DNA of 64,000 nt from Actinostola sp. cb2023. Taxonomy: Eukaryota > Cnidaria > Anthozoa > Actiniaria > Actinostolidae. The stretch covers positions 19,136-83,135 of the forward strand of contig JAUJYZ010001479.1 of the NCBI GenBank assembly GCA_033675265.1. Direction: 5' to 3'. The number at the start of each line of letters is the position of its first letter. Within the stretch, counting starts at the first letter, position 1. Made by a program: the position numbers and the translations under genes. Shown here piece by piece: positions 19,832 through 32,386 of the stretch. The notes under the pieces are model-generated. The model was not told where the DNA came from. It did not search any database and saw only the letters and a list, made by a program, of their open reading frames with translations.

Positions 19832-20404
19832 ACCACATGAATCGAAAGATCATGACCAAATGCTATGATGATAAATCATTCCCAACCCCTGACAAAGATA
19901 TTTGCAAATAAATAATCAGTTTGAAATTTGGCGCCAATAATGACAGTCCCTTTCTTTTTATTTCCCCCTCCGCCAAAAAGGCCTTATACTCGGGTTAAAC
20001 TTTTAATAGAACGAAGTGATTGATTCCAGTACGTCAGATGTGAGGTTCTTACATCGAGGTAAACCCACGCTTACTCGCTGTATAAACCAAATCAATGACT
20101 TATTTTGAAACTTTGCCAATTATAAGGATTTCAAATTCGAACTACGAACCTCGTTTGGTCAGTAGCCTCCTTTGCAGACGTTTTGTGTTGGTTCAAAGCG
20201 AACTACACAATAACGTAATTTGGTATACAGCTATTTCAAAAAAGGTTGGTGAAGGTTTTGTTGCATGTTGCATGTTGCATACCAAGCCCGAAATGCACTA
20301 TGGGCGATGTGAATGGAGTCAGCGAAAGGTCGCAACAATATGGATTCTGGGAATTTTCCCAAACTTTATCTTCGCAATATGAAGCCGGTGTCACGGGGAT
20401 TTCG

Positions 20405-20515
20405 CCCCCCCCCCCCCCCCCCCCCCCCCCCAAACATTTGCCCTCCCCGGGGCGAATTCCCCGGTGAATTTGTCCTCCCCGGGGCGAATTCTACGGAGAT
20501 CTCGCCCCGGCTCAA
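20405..20515. repeat. 27-C run and CTCCCCGGGGCGAATTC repeats
   Basis: C run at 20405-20431 (38 G in the mirror copy at 51214-51251), then two copies of CTCCCCGGGGCGAATTC and a related CTCGCCCCGG. Polyproline frames through it are not genes. Confidence 0.8.
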
Positions 20516-21430
20516 GCATAAAAGGCTTGGCATTTGGCCAATTATTAGTCAAATTCATTTTTTAGCTTTTCTCACTGAAACCTTGGTAGAATTTCTTAAA
20601 ATTCGCTCCATCAGTAGAGTTCAGTAAAAGGAAGAATATTCAACTGTGTATTTTGGGATTGTCATGTCACGTGATCAGATTTTGTAGATTATGGCCAAAA
20701 ATGGTTTTCTGGAAATGCGCTGACGAGATTCAATGGCGTATAACATTTATCACTTTTAATGTATTTGTATCATTGTCCCTAACAATAATCCGTCTCATTT
20801 GGTTGACATATTTTTATTGGTAAGGCGTTATTGCCTAAAACAGGTCACGTGACTAGAAACTCATCTTATTATAGCCTTAACCACTCATTGAAACCATCCA
20901 ATCGAAACGTGGGCTTTATTCACATCCTATGGCAAGCAATTTCTCATATCTAGTTTCAGCTTATAGCTAACTATGAGCAGCGCGTTTTTTTGGTAATTTT
21001 TTCCTTTATTGTGACGTCATTGATCACGTGATCGTGTAATTATGCATACTAATTTATTAAGGACATACATTTTGTTAAACCCAAAATGTTTATCAAAAAG
21101 CGATACATATTTCCTGACTTATAATAGAAAACCTGAAATCCACGCGGGGGGTCTAATATAATGAATCTGGACAAGTCTTAAAGTGCCTATCACCCATATT
21201 TCTTTTGTTTTTTAGAATGAAACTATAACTTATATGGACTAAGAATTTCGAAAAAGAAATGGATTTTGGCGCGTTCTTGTATGTTTTATAAAGCTTCAAA
21301 GGACAGAAAACTGTCTATTTTGGGATCCCTGTGCTTTTTGACCGAGTATGGTCGATCACCAAGAGGTCTGGTCTGTGACGTAGGAGGAGTGAGTTGTAAT
21401 TTATTCATGCTGAATTCATACTGTAGATGA
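20516..21430. other. Non-coding stretch, nothing identified
   Basis: No motif-bearing open frame. Contains several CACGTGA words (about 20,669, 20,845, 21,024), which could be E-box-type sites, and a TTTTGGCGCG near 21,265. It may include the promoter of the next transcription unit. Confidence 0.35.
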
Positions 21431-21488
21431 GTGCAGAAAACTACTGTACTGTTGTATATTGAGCATTTTGAGACGAAAATGCCGTATT

Positions 21489-21931
21489 ATTGCTGTACGA
21501 ATGTCCCTGATGCAAAGAGAAACATCTCAATTTCCAATCGATGACGAAAATCGTCCGTCACTGAGAGAGGAAGAGAAGAAGACTTTGGGTCAACTTCGTT
21601 CTGACCAAACTCGCGGCTTTGTTCGAAGCCCCGATGACTTCGAGGAATGCGGTTCCTTCAATTCACGCTACAATAAACAAGCCAGTGTAGTACATGTACA
21701 AGTGTACATGTACACGTACAAGTGTAGTACATGTAGCAGTGCCAGTACCCAGTAGCACAGCCACAAGTTCGAACTCAAAAGGAAAGAGAGAACACCGCCA
21801 TGTGAGTAAAAGCTATTCAGTCACTAAAGCTTACATAAGACATGGTGTATTTACTAATGCCAAACATTTACTGTCTTTACTTTCTTGTAGATTTGAAGGA
21901 ATTTGTTAAAAGAAGACAGCCTGGTAGCTGA
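21489..21931 (+). CDS. Hypothetical two-exon small protein
   Basis: An open frame with internal ATG (MSLMQRETSQFPIDDENRPS) continues through KKTLGQLRSDQTRGFVRSPD and FEECGSFNSRYNKQ, then meets a TACATGTACAAGTG repeat where the frame shifts. A second frame, SSTATSSNSKGKREHRH, ends at a donor GTGAGT near 21,803. A plausible acceptor TTGTAG at about 21,887 leads to DLKEFVKRRQPGS-stop near 21,931. The mirror copy (about 49,711-50,150) reads the same. Charged composition suggests a real peptide, but I recognise no family. It could also be 5' exons of the HMGXB3-like gene downstream. Confidence 0.35.
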
Positions 21932-22204
21932 AACCGTCGTCGTGAGCCCACACCATCGCTGAGGTCGAAGACGAATTGAAACATGACTATTGATCAATGT
22001 TGTTGTTGTTGTAAGAGAGCAAGATCTGTTGAATTTGTAAGTTTATAATGTCTATTGAACACGATTGTAACGTTTATTATACTCACTACTGTTACAGTTA
22101 TTTTTATTTATTCTTTGTAAGACTATAAAGACGGGATTTTTTAGTTCCAAGATGCCTATCAGTCAAACGCCAGTGCCTTGGCAGTGTATATATTATATTA
22201 TTGT

Positions 22205-22270
22205 TCATTTATAGAACAATAATATAATAATAATAATAATCTTTATTTTAAGTGGGTTACAAATACAGCA
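22205..22270. repeat. TAA microsatellite with SINE-like tail
   Basis: AATAATAATAATAATCTTTATTTTAAGTGGGTTAC. A (TAA)n run joined to a short CTTTATTT segment is typical of SINE or LINE 3' ends. An inverted 15-bp repeat (AGTATTTACCAAATC) lies near 22,493-22,543. Confidence 0.5.
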
Positions 22271-22508
22271 ATACAGCAATACTGCTTTCCAATTTGGCCC
22301 CACTAGATACATGTACAATAACTACTGATTACAATAATTATAGAACAAATACTAGTTACAATCGAAAACACTGACAAATGAAATAATAATATTCCCCGAA
22401 GTGTAGGTGTAGTGGTGGATATATTACCGAGCCACGAGGTAAATAATCACCACTACTGCTCACCGACACTGAGTGGGATAATAATATTGTTTTAGTATTT
22501 ACCAAATC

Positions 22509-22539
<31 letters not shown>

Positions 22540-22779
22540 GAAAATAGATATATACATATGGGTAGCTTGGAGTAACAAACAAAATGTATTGTAAATTGTA
22601 AATGTTGATAATATCTCAACAGACTACATTGATGACATTTACAACACATTCCTAGAGGCTCAACAACAAAAATCCAATAGCAACCATCGAAGAACTTGAG
22701 ACTATAATGCTTACCCTAATGAATGTCATGCTGGAAAAGCAATCAAGATGAGAAGCTATTGACTTACGGGAGGAAAGAA

Positions 22780-23125
22780 AAAGCATGGTTGTCGTAGATG
22801 TACCCCCAACTTCAGCAGGTAAAACACAATATACATGATTTTATATTTCATGATCAAAGTTTATCACTAATAAAATACAACATCACATAAATGGGTATTG
22901 ATAATTTAAAAAAATTGGATAAATGCAATGTTATGATACTCTGGATTACACATGGCTTATGTTTACATTTGTATATTTCAGGGTCTGAACTACAAACAAC
23001 AAGGGATTGTGAAATTAATATACCAGTCACAAACAAAGCTCAACCAGGATGCAGAATTTGCAAAAATCCCATAAAATATGCCATAAACATATAAAGGACT
23101 GCCCAAAAAATAGCAACTTAAATGA
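22780..23125 (+). other. Possible exon pair, zinc-knuckle-like
   Basis: KKHGCRRCTPNFSR-type coding (about 22,780-22,820) ends at a GGTAAAAC donor. An acceptor TTTCAG at about 22,980 leads to GSELQTTRDCEINIPVTN and CRICKNP, and in the next frame HKHIKDCPKNSNLNE-stop, which together would make a C2HC zinc ligand set if one base were missing. Both palindrome arms share the frame break. Family unknown. Confidence 0.3.
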
Positions 23126-23933
23126 ATGAAACAATGTGTTCCTCGATATTGTTTGGTCTAAATTTTGTCCTTTTGCATGATAAGCACTGGGAGTGGAATC
23201 CTGTTTTCCCCCCACACGGCCATGAACAAGTTGGGTCAACTTTGTATGCCACACTTCTCATAAACCTAAAAAAAATCAAATCAATCAATCAAAATACACC
23301 CACTTAAACAGTTAGTACTACAGTGTATCTCTGGGATGAAACTATGAAGTTTGCAGTGACATTTATATGCATTTTAAGAATAGTGAGTATTATATTTATA
23401 AATAAAAGATGTACAAATTCAAATTGTTGGGGTCAATTGAAAATGTTGAGTTATTCAATTTGGTGGAGTCTGCACTTCTTCCAGTACTAACTTGGAAGTT
23501 TATTAATATATTATACTGATACTAATAAAAAACAGTATCGGTTATCATATTCAATGATAAGTAAAATAAATATGCTAAATAGTTGCTGATCATTTACATT
23601 ATAAAAGGTCTTATAGTATAGCTGAGATTACTAATATTGCAGTATTATACAGGCTAAGAAATTGATATATTATGTATATTATAGTAGCAGTGGTATTTCA
23701 GCGTACCGTAGTACCCTCATAGAATACCATACGAAAAAGTGTTATTGGCTGACAATGCAGAAGAAAATGCGATCAAAATAATAAGGTTTTTCACTGAGCT
23801 TATTTTAAATTGAGTTGCCGGAGGGGATACCCATATCACGGGGATACACATATCACTGTGACACGGTACCGTATAAATGATACTTGTACTGTAGATCTCG
23901 CTTCGAAAAGTATTTTCCAAATCACTACACTTA

Positions 23934-24265
23934 CCCGTTGTCGAGACTCTCCTTTCCTGCTAATCTGTCCTTCAAACCTTCCAGTCTTCGTTGCTTTTCG
24001 GCTTTTGAGTATAAAGTAGGTTCTATGCCATCAAATATTATATCGTCTTCGTTGTGATCACTCTACTACTCGGTAGTACACCACTGTCTGAACGTGTTCT
24101 GTGATTGGCCCATTTTCGTATAAGGGTTGCAAGGGTTGTAGCCAATCCTGTCTTGTGTTTTGTTATCATCCACCAATCATATCCAGTCTCCTTCGCGTGA
24201 CTAACTAACACGCTGAGCTGCGAATGAATCTTTGCATTAGGGATTACTTCGACATCGTTCGTCAT
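23934..24265 (-). CDS. Hypothetical protein, first exon
   Basis: From an ATG at 24265 the minus strand encodes MTNDVEVIPNAKIHSQLSVL, then HAKETGYDWWMITKHKTGLA. After a frame change near 24,060 it reads IIFDGIEPTLYSKAEKQRRL and ends in a good GTAAGT donor near 23,934. Lysine/arginine-rich end, no recognisable domain. The mirror copy at 47375-47705 keeps the first frame a little longer. The charge pattern and splice donor support coding use; identity unknown. Confidence 0.4.
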
Positions 24266-24547
24266 CGAAACTTTATAGTATTATTCAACAACGTCAGATT
24301 TTCTACAGATATTTGTTACTACATTTGATCGGTAACGTACAGCTTTTCTACAGATATTTTTTACTTCATTTGATTGCAATTTTTGAGCGCAAGTTTTTCG
24401 GCTCAAGTTTTTCGCCGTTTGGCTGACAACCTTCGGAGAGGCGGTACAGGCCAGAAGACAGAGAATCTGCCGGATTCTCCCAAAATCTCACGATCTTACC
24501 GGTAATTCACAAGAACATTTATGGTAAGAAATTAGTTTTACGTTATT

Positions 24548-24711
24548 TACAGTTATTGACACTCGAACCGTGAACTTCTTTAACTTTTTTTTGTGAATCA
24601 TCCCTTGAGCCAATCGATTGGAATCAGATAAGGTATATTTAGATCACTCTCGGTGGTTTGAAGCAGTAGAAAGTTCAGAAAATTACACACGGTTCGAGTG
24701 TCCTCACTGTA
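24548..24711. mobile_element. MITE with CACTCGAACCGTG inverted ends
   Basis: TACAGTTATTGACACTCGAA at the left is matched by the complement ending CACTGTA at 24711. The inverted core is ACACTCGAACCGTG / CACGGTTCGAGTGT. No coding content. Confidence 0.75.
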
Positions 24712-26194
24712 AAACGTTTTACATTTATAACCTTATATAATATCAACTTGCTCTAATATTAAAACAAATGGTTTAAGTTGTAAGACAGTTATGAGTGGAA
24801 CGGAGTGGAACTTGACTGCGCGCCTGTCATTTCAATGATTAACTGCTTCAATATTTGTTATTTTGACATCTTAAATATAAATAGACGAAAAACAGTTGAT
24901 TTATGATAGTATTTATTGCCAAAACTTATTCTATTCTGCTGAAACTTCCAAATCTTTGTGATCTTTCACAACCAAACGGAAACAGACATTTATAACAGCC
25001 GTTACGTTATAAACGACGCCAACTTTTCACAAGTTCACACTTGTCCCTTGTCCGTAAAAATGCCGATTTGAATGCAATAAGTAGTCTAAGTATAGCGTTT
25101 CCGACAATTGGCTGTAGATCGAGTCACGTTTGAAAGAGCTCGAGGCCTTTGCTTGTTGTGATACATACTCTTGTTAGTAATCCGAGCAATATGATACGAT
25201 ACCGGGATCGCTAGAAAAACATCCAACTACTACAGAGATTTAAATAAAGTATATCAGGTACAACACCAAAAATTATCCCTAAATATGACTATCTGTATTT
25301 GAAGATTTTGAAGAGTGCTGTTTTGACTTTTGGCGCCAATTTGTTTTACATGTAATTGAAGCATGACCTTCAAGGTCAATATCTTGACAGATCCTAATAT
25401 AATATTTCTTCTCCTCTCATTGGGTGCGTTCACACGAGCGGAGCTCAGATAACAAATAGGCAAGATTGCTTCACTCTTTTATTTCGCTTCCTCTACCATT
25501 CAGATTGGTAAAAGGTCTAAAATCCTTAAAAACTTAAAACCAACAAGACGACGTCAAAACGAACTCAAATGAAATTTAATACTTGATAGCAGGCGATCAC
25601 AAGACAGCGGCTCCAAGACAGAGCAAAGTAAATAAAAAGTGACAAGAAAAACATAATAATAATAATAATAAATTTATTTCTTAACGCATACTACCTTAGT
25701 CTCTATGCATTTACAAAATTACAACATCATTATATCCATCGGCAATGTGTCAAAAAATACAAAGTCATTACCGGTAAATACTTCTTTTGCAAATATAAGT
25801 TTTCGAAAGTCGATCTACTCAAATGATAGGCTTTACGCATTTTATAGTGAAACCTAACCAGTGAAACAAAATCTTATTGTTTTTGTTTTTTAGAAATTTA
25901 TTTGTTGGGCATTTCCAATGTCTTTTGCAATTAATCTTTTTTGTTGGTATGTCAAAATGAAAAAGCCAGAATATATCATTATAATATAAATTATATACAT
26001 TGTATTATTATATATTTTTATTATTATTATTTGTTATTATTATTATTATATATTATTAGACTAAGTTTATAATCATATTTATCATATTTACAATACAATT
26101 ATTACAATATTAATGTATTAAAACATTTAAAAAGTTTAGTAAAATGAGAAATATTGAGAAATTAAATTTATTTTGCTGGCATTGATATTTTTAG
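24712..26194. other. Non-coding stretch with ATAATA microsatellites
   Basis: AT-rich. Contains an E2F-like TTTTGGCGCCAA at 25328-25339, a (TAA)n run with SINE-like tail near 25,648-25,690 and long TA/TTA-rich runs at about 25,980-26,070. It may hold the first introns or 5' region of the HMGXB3-like gene. No exon was identified with confidence. Confidence 0.4.
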
Positions 26195-29100
26195 GATCAT
26201 GCAATTAAATGGACAAGTAGAGGCACCGGAAAGTGTCCAAAATGCAACTTTAAATACAGTACTGCATGGAAGCCAAAAACCTGCAGTAACTGTGAGTTCG
26301 AGATTGGGGGCCACCATGTGCCAAAAAAGAAAAAAGAAAAGTTGACCAATCCTGAATGTGTTACCATTTTGGAAAGGCCAGAAATGTCAGTGTACTCACT
26401 GAAGACGAGTCCCAAAGGCGATCGCTGTTTTGCAGTGAAGGATAGCAATGGCAGTTTTTGCAACCATCCAACCTGCAAGCAGTCACGATCCCTTGCTGTA
26501 ACGAGCACGGAAGCGGATAGTCTCAAACAGTTTTCATGTCCACACATGAAAGGTGTGGACAAGCCAGTGCGACCTGAAAAGGAGTGGATGGTTTCTGAAG
26601 AGGACATCAATCAATATCCATGTGATGAGAAAACAAAAGATCAACTGAGAACAATCCTAATAAATAATGAAGGTGGATGGCCCTCAGTTCTCAAAGTGGC
26701 CACAAATGTTTTTGTTGTGCTTGGTCCACCAAGTGCATCATCCCCAATTGGATATGTACATGTCACGAACGTTGCATCTATGAAACCGCCATACAAATGC
26801 ACATCGAAGGACTGCAAGACTCTTGGTTATCAGGGGCTAGGCAAGCAACAAAAATACCGGAAATTCTGTTTCCACTTGCATGTCCTTCTGTGTGCATTAA
26901 AAAGTATGGAACAGAATTCTTCTACCTCTACGCCGACCTCTACTTCTTCAACATCTTCTGTAATTGATCAGCCTAATTGTCTCCTCCCCACTTCCACTTC
27001 CACTCCAGAAGCTTGTTCCTATCAGTCAACTGCTGATGTCATAAGGCAAAATTCGTTAAGGGCAAACAGCCAGCGAACTTTGCCTTATGACATACCAATA
27101 CTATGGCTTAACAATGCAAAACGATGTGACGCTTTGACGAACTTGTGCATTGAAGAGGTAAATGCTTATTATATTACAGCTAAAAAGAATTTTTTTGTCA
27201 TTTTGATTGCATTTAATTGTTTCTTTAAGGGTTCCTGGCCATTGGAGTTCGAACCAAAAGATACCGTATGCCGATTGTGTGGCTCTGACTTGGGAAAGTC
27301 AAAACCTCACCCAGGGAGTCAAGGACAATCAATTCACATGTCAAATAGCATTCTTTTTCGCAAATGTTCTGTTAAAGTGAAATCGTGCACAGACAAAGAG
27401 TGCAAGGCACTCCATCAAATATGGCCAGTTGAAATGGGTAAAAAAATTGATATTTAATATATTTCTAAGACTGTCACAAAATCCTAATTAAAAGGCACTC
27501 AAACATGATCAAAGCTATCAATCAGAACTTAATTATTTTTTATTGAATTTTTTTCAGGGCTTTTCAATATATGTGACAAAATTGTTATAGCATTGGAAAT
27601 TTTACTCGAATGGAGAGAACTTTTCAAACGGGGTGTTCCATTATCTACAGCCATAGAAAGTAAACTGAATGCATGGTGTAAGCAATGTCCCAAGGTAACA
27701 AATTGGATTTCTACTTACGTTATAGAATTAGCTATATAGCCAACATATTAATTAAAATATTACAAGAAACTACAACCTGCAAGTATATTTAAATATTATT
27801 TCCCTCCTTTATAAGAAACTAAGCAATTGTTTCTTTGCATTAATTTTTTTTTATATGAGAAACAATATGTTTACAGGTCCATTGTGAACAGATTGATAAG
27901 GGACGATCCATTAGAATTTTGAGGGGGGAGGGGGTGGGGTGTTGGAAGTTTTTGGAAAAAAATTCCCTGCAGCCCCAAAGCTGAATTTTCTGAATTATAT
28001 TACTTAAACTATATATGCTATAGCTGTTCAATGCCTTACTCAAAATATCCATTCTTATTGTACAGTTATAAGAAATTGTCTGAAATGTTCCCTTGCATCT
28101 ATGAAACTAACATTTTTGATATCATGCTGTATGTTACACTTATAATATATATATATATATATATTTATGATCATGCATATAAAACAGACCAGTATAGCAA
28201 ATAAAAATAAACCAATGAATCAATCTTTAAGTCTTAACTGCTTCTAACAATTATGTTGAACACTCTCTGAAATACTGTTCTTATTGAGTCACAATTAGAG
28301 TTTATTTATATAATATATATATTTTTACCTGGGCTAATCACTTAGTTATGAATAAGGTGACGAGATCATCCGAAATATAATAATAATAATTTATTTATAT
28401 AGCGTTATTTCCTAAGAGTCCAATAGCGCTTTACAATATCATTTCATGTCATCTTATTCATATAAGTATTATTGATATACAGTCAATCCCATAAACGTTG
28501 TCCTGCTAAAAAAGAACTTTAGTAGTTTAGTGGGAAAGGAATATATTAAAAGACAAAAGAAAATCACTCAAGCTGAACTTTTCCTTTTGTCTTTTAATAT
28601 ATTCCTTTCTCACTAAATTACTAAAGTTCTTTTTTAGCAGGACAACGTTTATGTAACATCATGATTTCAAACTATACCGGTATGTTATAATATAGTTTCG
28701 TAGATGCAGGGAATTACTAGATTGCCATTGCATGATTTCACTATAAGAAAATCTATATTTTTTTCATTTCTAGGAAACAGCACCATCAAATGCGGAGCTA
28801 AACTACTGGTCCCGACTTTTATATAACACTTTCTATTATTTTGAAATAATAACTGATCGTTCCCTTGATGATAATATTTGTGGGCTTTGTGGCATCATAG
28901 GGGAATTCTATCTTGGTGATGGAAACTCGAAAAACTGCTGTTCACTTAAAGGGGTAATTATAATAGTACATATAAATCACACAAGAGGTTAATTTATATT
29001 GCATTTTTAAGCCAATATTGTCCTTGAAGGGGTTATAATGTGTATTTTACAAACTAATTTTGTTTTATATTTTTTCACAGTCATGATAGATCATTTAATA

Positions 29101-32100
29101 TGTAAATTGGTTGTTTGTCCATGTTTAACATGAAGTCTCCATGCACTTTAGGTAAAGTATGATGATTCAAGAGAATGCTCTCCAACCACACTTGAGGATT
29201 TTTTTGTCTTCTATTAAGGACACATGGCTTGAGAAAAAATGTTTTTGCAAAGGCCAATCAAGGCGATGTTGTGTATGTGGCTAGTTCTGTTCCCCCAATT
29301 ATTGCCCCTGCTCTTAGGGGAAACCATATCTTCAATACAGAAATGCAGAAAAAAAGTATTTATCTACAATCTAGAGATAAACCCACACAAGGTATTCATA
29401 TTGTTTAAAACAAATATTTCAGTTTTCGTTATTTTCAATATAGCACATAATACATTATGTAAAATTAGTAAATAATTATAATAATAATTAACAAATCTAA
29501 ATTCTATAATCTTTATAAATAGAACAGCTGAAATATTGGTCTTTACACATTCAATTAAAATCATTGAAAATTACAATATATAGTTATAGTTAATGTATGA
29601 TGTACACTTTTTGTATGGTATGTTACCCAAGGGCAGTCATGTGGATATCACTTCAATTCAATATAACATAGAAATATAACAGCCAATCAGAGCTCAGTAT
29701 TGTTATAAAATTCAGAGTGGTATGTAATGAATGTTCTGTGTAAATTATACAGTCAGCGAGCTAATATTTCTTGGCCTCAGCTGATGCAGTGAACGTCGAG
29801 CCTGCAGTTTTAATGATTGTTCAAGTAACAATTATATTATATATATATGTAGACTATACAATTTTCTTTATTGCTGCCATCGAACATGACTGATCTGATG
29901 TGATTGTATAAAACCCATAACTTTTTGATGTTGTTATACATTAATTTTACAGGTGATCCTGCTTTACTACACCATCTTATTTCATCCAAAACAATTGACA
30001 TGCCATCTATTGAAACACTGGATATTGCAGTGCTAAAAGACCTTGCCAATGAATGTTCAATGACACTTCCAGCTGGTGCATCCAAGGTATTTCATATTTT
30101 TATTTATTTTACTATTAAATTTCCATGAGTAAAGATGGTAACAATAATAGAAACATTCATTAATTACCCTCCCTCCCCATTTCCCTTTCCCCAAAAAAGG
30201 AATTAAGAAAAAAAGAGAAACCTTATTAGTGTTACAGCTGTCAACATTGTCATTATATTTATTTTACAGAGCTTTATATTGGGTGAACTAAATGCATTGT
30301 ATGCACACTTGTTGGTTGGTAATTCGCCTTGTCATGGTTTCAACAAAGTTCCTGGAAACACGGGTGGCTTTTACCACATTGTTTGTCGACATGGTGTATG
30401 TATTACCTTCAGTTTAATGTTTTTTTATGTACATTGTATTGCAACATAACATGTTATTGGTATTTCCTTATACAGTGGTACCTCAATTAAGCGGTCACCC
30501 TCTATTAAGCGGTCACCCTCTATTAAACAGCGATTATAAAAAGTCCCAAATCTACCTCTTTCAAGTGGCCACTTTTGAAAGTCGCGAGGGTTACCGCTTA
30601 AATGAGATACCACTGTATGAGGGGGACATTGGGGGGGTTTTGAATCCTGCAATACCGCAAAAATTATTTAAAGATCCCGCATTACCGCAAAAAAATATCG
30701 CAAATACCGCATACCGCACACCATTTAATTGAATTCAAAGGTCATTAAACGTTTTCGTTTTTTTCACCATCCATACGTACCAAAAAAATACAACAAACAA
30801 AAACCGTTAATATCGCATACCGCAGGAATTCTAAATCCCTAAATTCTAAATTCTAAAACCGCTAGATTTTGCTTATTTCACCGAAATACCGCTTAAAAAA
30901 AGAATAAATATCGCATAACGCAGGTATCCTAAATCCTGCATTACCGCAAAAATTTATTCCTTTTACCGCAATAAAAAATGGCCAATACCGCAATATCTAC
31001 ACAATACTTCACTTCACTCACTTCAGCCCCTCCCCTGCTCACCTTTCTAAATTCACGAATAGGATCTTTTGCTTGAAAATTTGCTGGATCAGATTTACAA
31101 GGGGCCTTGCGATTACTGCAATGTACCTTGAAACCATATAGGAATTTGTGCCCCATAGAACTAATCGGCTAACGCGTTGCTATGAACGCTTCCACCCAAT
31201 TCAAATCTTTTGTGAATAAGATTCTTGGAATTCAAAGTGTTTGGAAGAAACCATAGGTTTTAAATTTGGTGAAGACATACACATAGCAATGCGTTAGCCT
31301 ATTAGATTTATTGTGCAGCAGAGTACATTGTGCTATGAATGCCTAATTTTAATTAAAACAGAAAACTCACAACTTCATTCAATTTTTTTTTTTAGACTAC
31401 TGTTGCTTCTAAGTTTCTCTTGCTTCAAGAGTCGGTTAGAGACGCTGCAGATCTGTATCTCTCTCTACGTTACCCTCCTCCTCTCTTTCATCCTTGATAC
31501 ACCTTGTGGCTTTGCAAGGCATATGGATGTCAGAGATCCAATTGTAGCTGGAAAGTTGTGGGCAGACAGAACTGGATGCTTTGAAAAACCAGAACTTGGA
31601 AAAAAACCATCACAGGTATTGCTACTATCAATATTTCTTATTTAGTTCTTATACACCCACTTGCAAGAACATTGTCATAGGAAAAAAGAACAAGAAATAA
31701 AAACATAAATCAATTAAGACTGTAATTACATTAACTCATTACTTATCTATAACCTTTCTTTCAGTACAGCATTTAATAATTCACAAATAAGCAATCAAAA
31801 TCAGTATATTTTCAGTGTTTTAATCTACAAAACAAGATTTTGATGTGACAACATTGTTTTCATCATCATATAAACCAACTCAAAAACTTCAACTGTATAA
31901 GTCTCAAAAAGTCAAACTAAATTGTGAATTTAACTTTCTAGGTTAATGTCCCTGACATAGTTCCCCTAGAGTATAGGGCACAAAATGTGTTGTTACCAAA
32001 TCCAGAAGAAATGCAGGAATTGGAACACACCCCCTCACGAGAAGTACAGATCGATATGTGATGGGCGATCGCTTTCACACAGCAACAGAACCACACAAAT

Positions 32101-32386
32101 CTCCTTTGTGTGAATTTCACAACTTGCAGCATTGCAATCAAGCATTCACCATCAAAACTAGCTACCAAGAAAGTGAAAACAATAGAAAAAATTTCCTAAG
32201 GTTGCGAAGCTCTACTATGCAGTCATTTCCAGTTCATTTTTTATACAACTACCTAATGGATTTCTATCATAATGAAAACATTGTATCTTCTCAAAAATTG
32301 AAAATTGAAAAAAAACGCTAGATGCTAATCAATTCTTATCTAGGGATATTTATCACAGATTTATAAGGTTAAATGTAGACCAGTAG
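26195..32386 (+). CDS. HMGXB3-like / KDZ-transposase-like multi-exon gene (5' incomplete)
   Basis: Coding segments with GT-AG borders and compatible phases: 26195-27157, 27230-27437, 27558-27694, 28774-28953, 29152-29391, 29953-30086, 30270-30395, 31396-31615, 31942-32386 (stop). The first exon holds a zinc ribbon (CPKCNFKYSTAWKPKTCSNC) and FCNHPTCKQSRSLAV. Later exons read CRLCGSDLGKSKPHPGSQG, ICGLCGIIGEF, NSPCHGFNKVPGNTGGFYHI, SKFLLLQESVRDAADLYLSL, DTPCGFARHMDVRDP, then HKSPLCEFHNLQHCNQ and SFPVHFLYNYLMDFYHNE. From memory this is the C-terminal half of HMGXB3-like proteins, which I associate with KDZ transposases; it lacks the HMG box here. One-base homopolymer errors break exons at about 29,205, 29,240 and 32,200 in this arm. 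It may be a domesticated or transposon gene. Confidence 0.65.
28142..28163. repeat. TA dinucleotide microsatellite
   Basis: About ten TA units inside an intron of the HMGXB3-like gene. Confidence 0.8.
28375..28440. repeat. SINE/LINE 3' tail
   Basis: AATAATAATAATTTATTTATATAGCG and CCAATAGCGCTTTACAATAT: the TTTATATAGCGC...CTTTAC pattern next to (TAA)n is a widespread invertebrate retroposon tail. Confidence 0.5.
28490..28653. mobile_element. Near-perfect hairpin MITE in an intron
   Basis: CATAAACGTTGTCCTGCTAA at 28490 and its complement ending at 28653. The stem runs through AGAACTTTAGTA and ATATATTAAAAGACAAAAG, leaving only a short loop near 28,570. Very young-looking; identical structure at 42990-43153. 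Confidence 0.85.
30473..30615. mobile_element. pogo/Tigger-like MITE, TA target
   Basis: CAGTGGTACCTCAATTAAGC at the left and complement ...AATGAGATACCACTG at the right, flanked on both sides by TA (30471-30472, 30616-30617). CAGTGGTACCTC ends plus TA duplication are the signature of pogo/Tigger elements. 143 bp, non-coding. Confidence 0.85.
30640..30985. repeat. Degenerate TACCGCA-rich repeat
   Basis: More than a dozen copies of TACCGCA / TATCGCA / TAACGCA words spaced irregularly by A-rich sequence (GCAATACCGCAAAAATTAT, CGCATTACCGCAAAAA). A diffuse satellite-like or transposon-derived stretch directly after the pogo MITE. Confidence 0.7.
31157..31309. mobile_element. MITE, second copy of the GGCTAACGC family
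   Basis: AGAACTAATCGGCTAACGCG at the left, complement ...GCGTTAGCCTATTAGATTT at the right, flanked by AT on both sides. Same family as 4051-4246. Confidence 0.75.
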
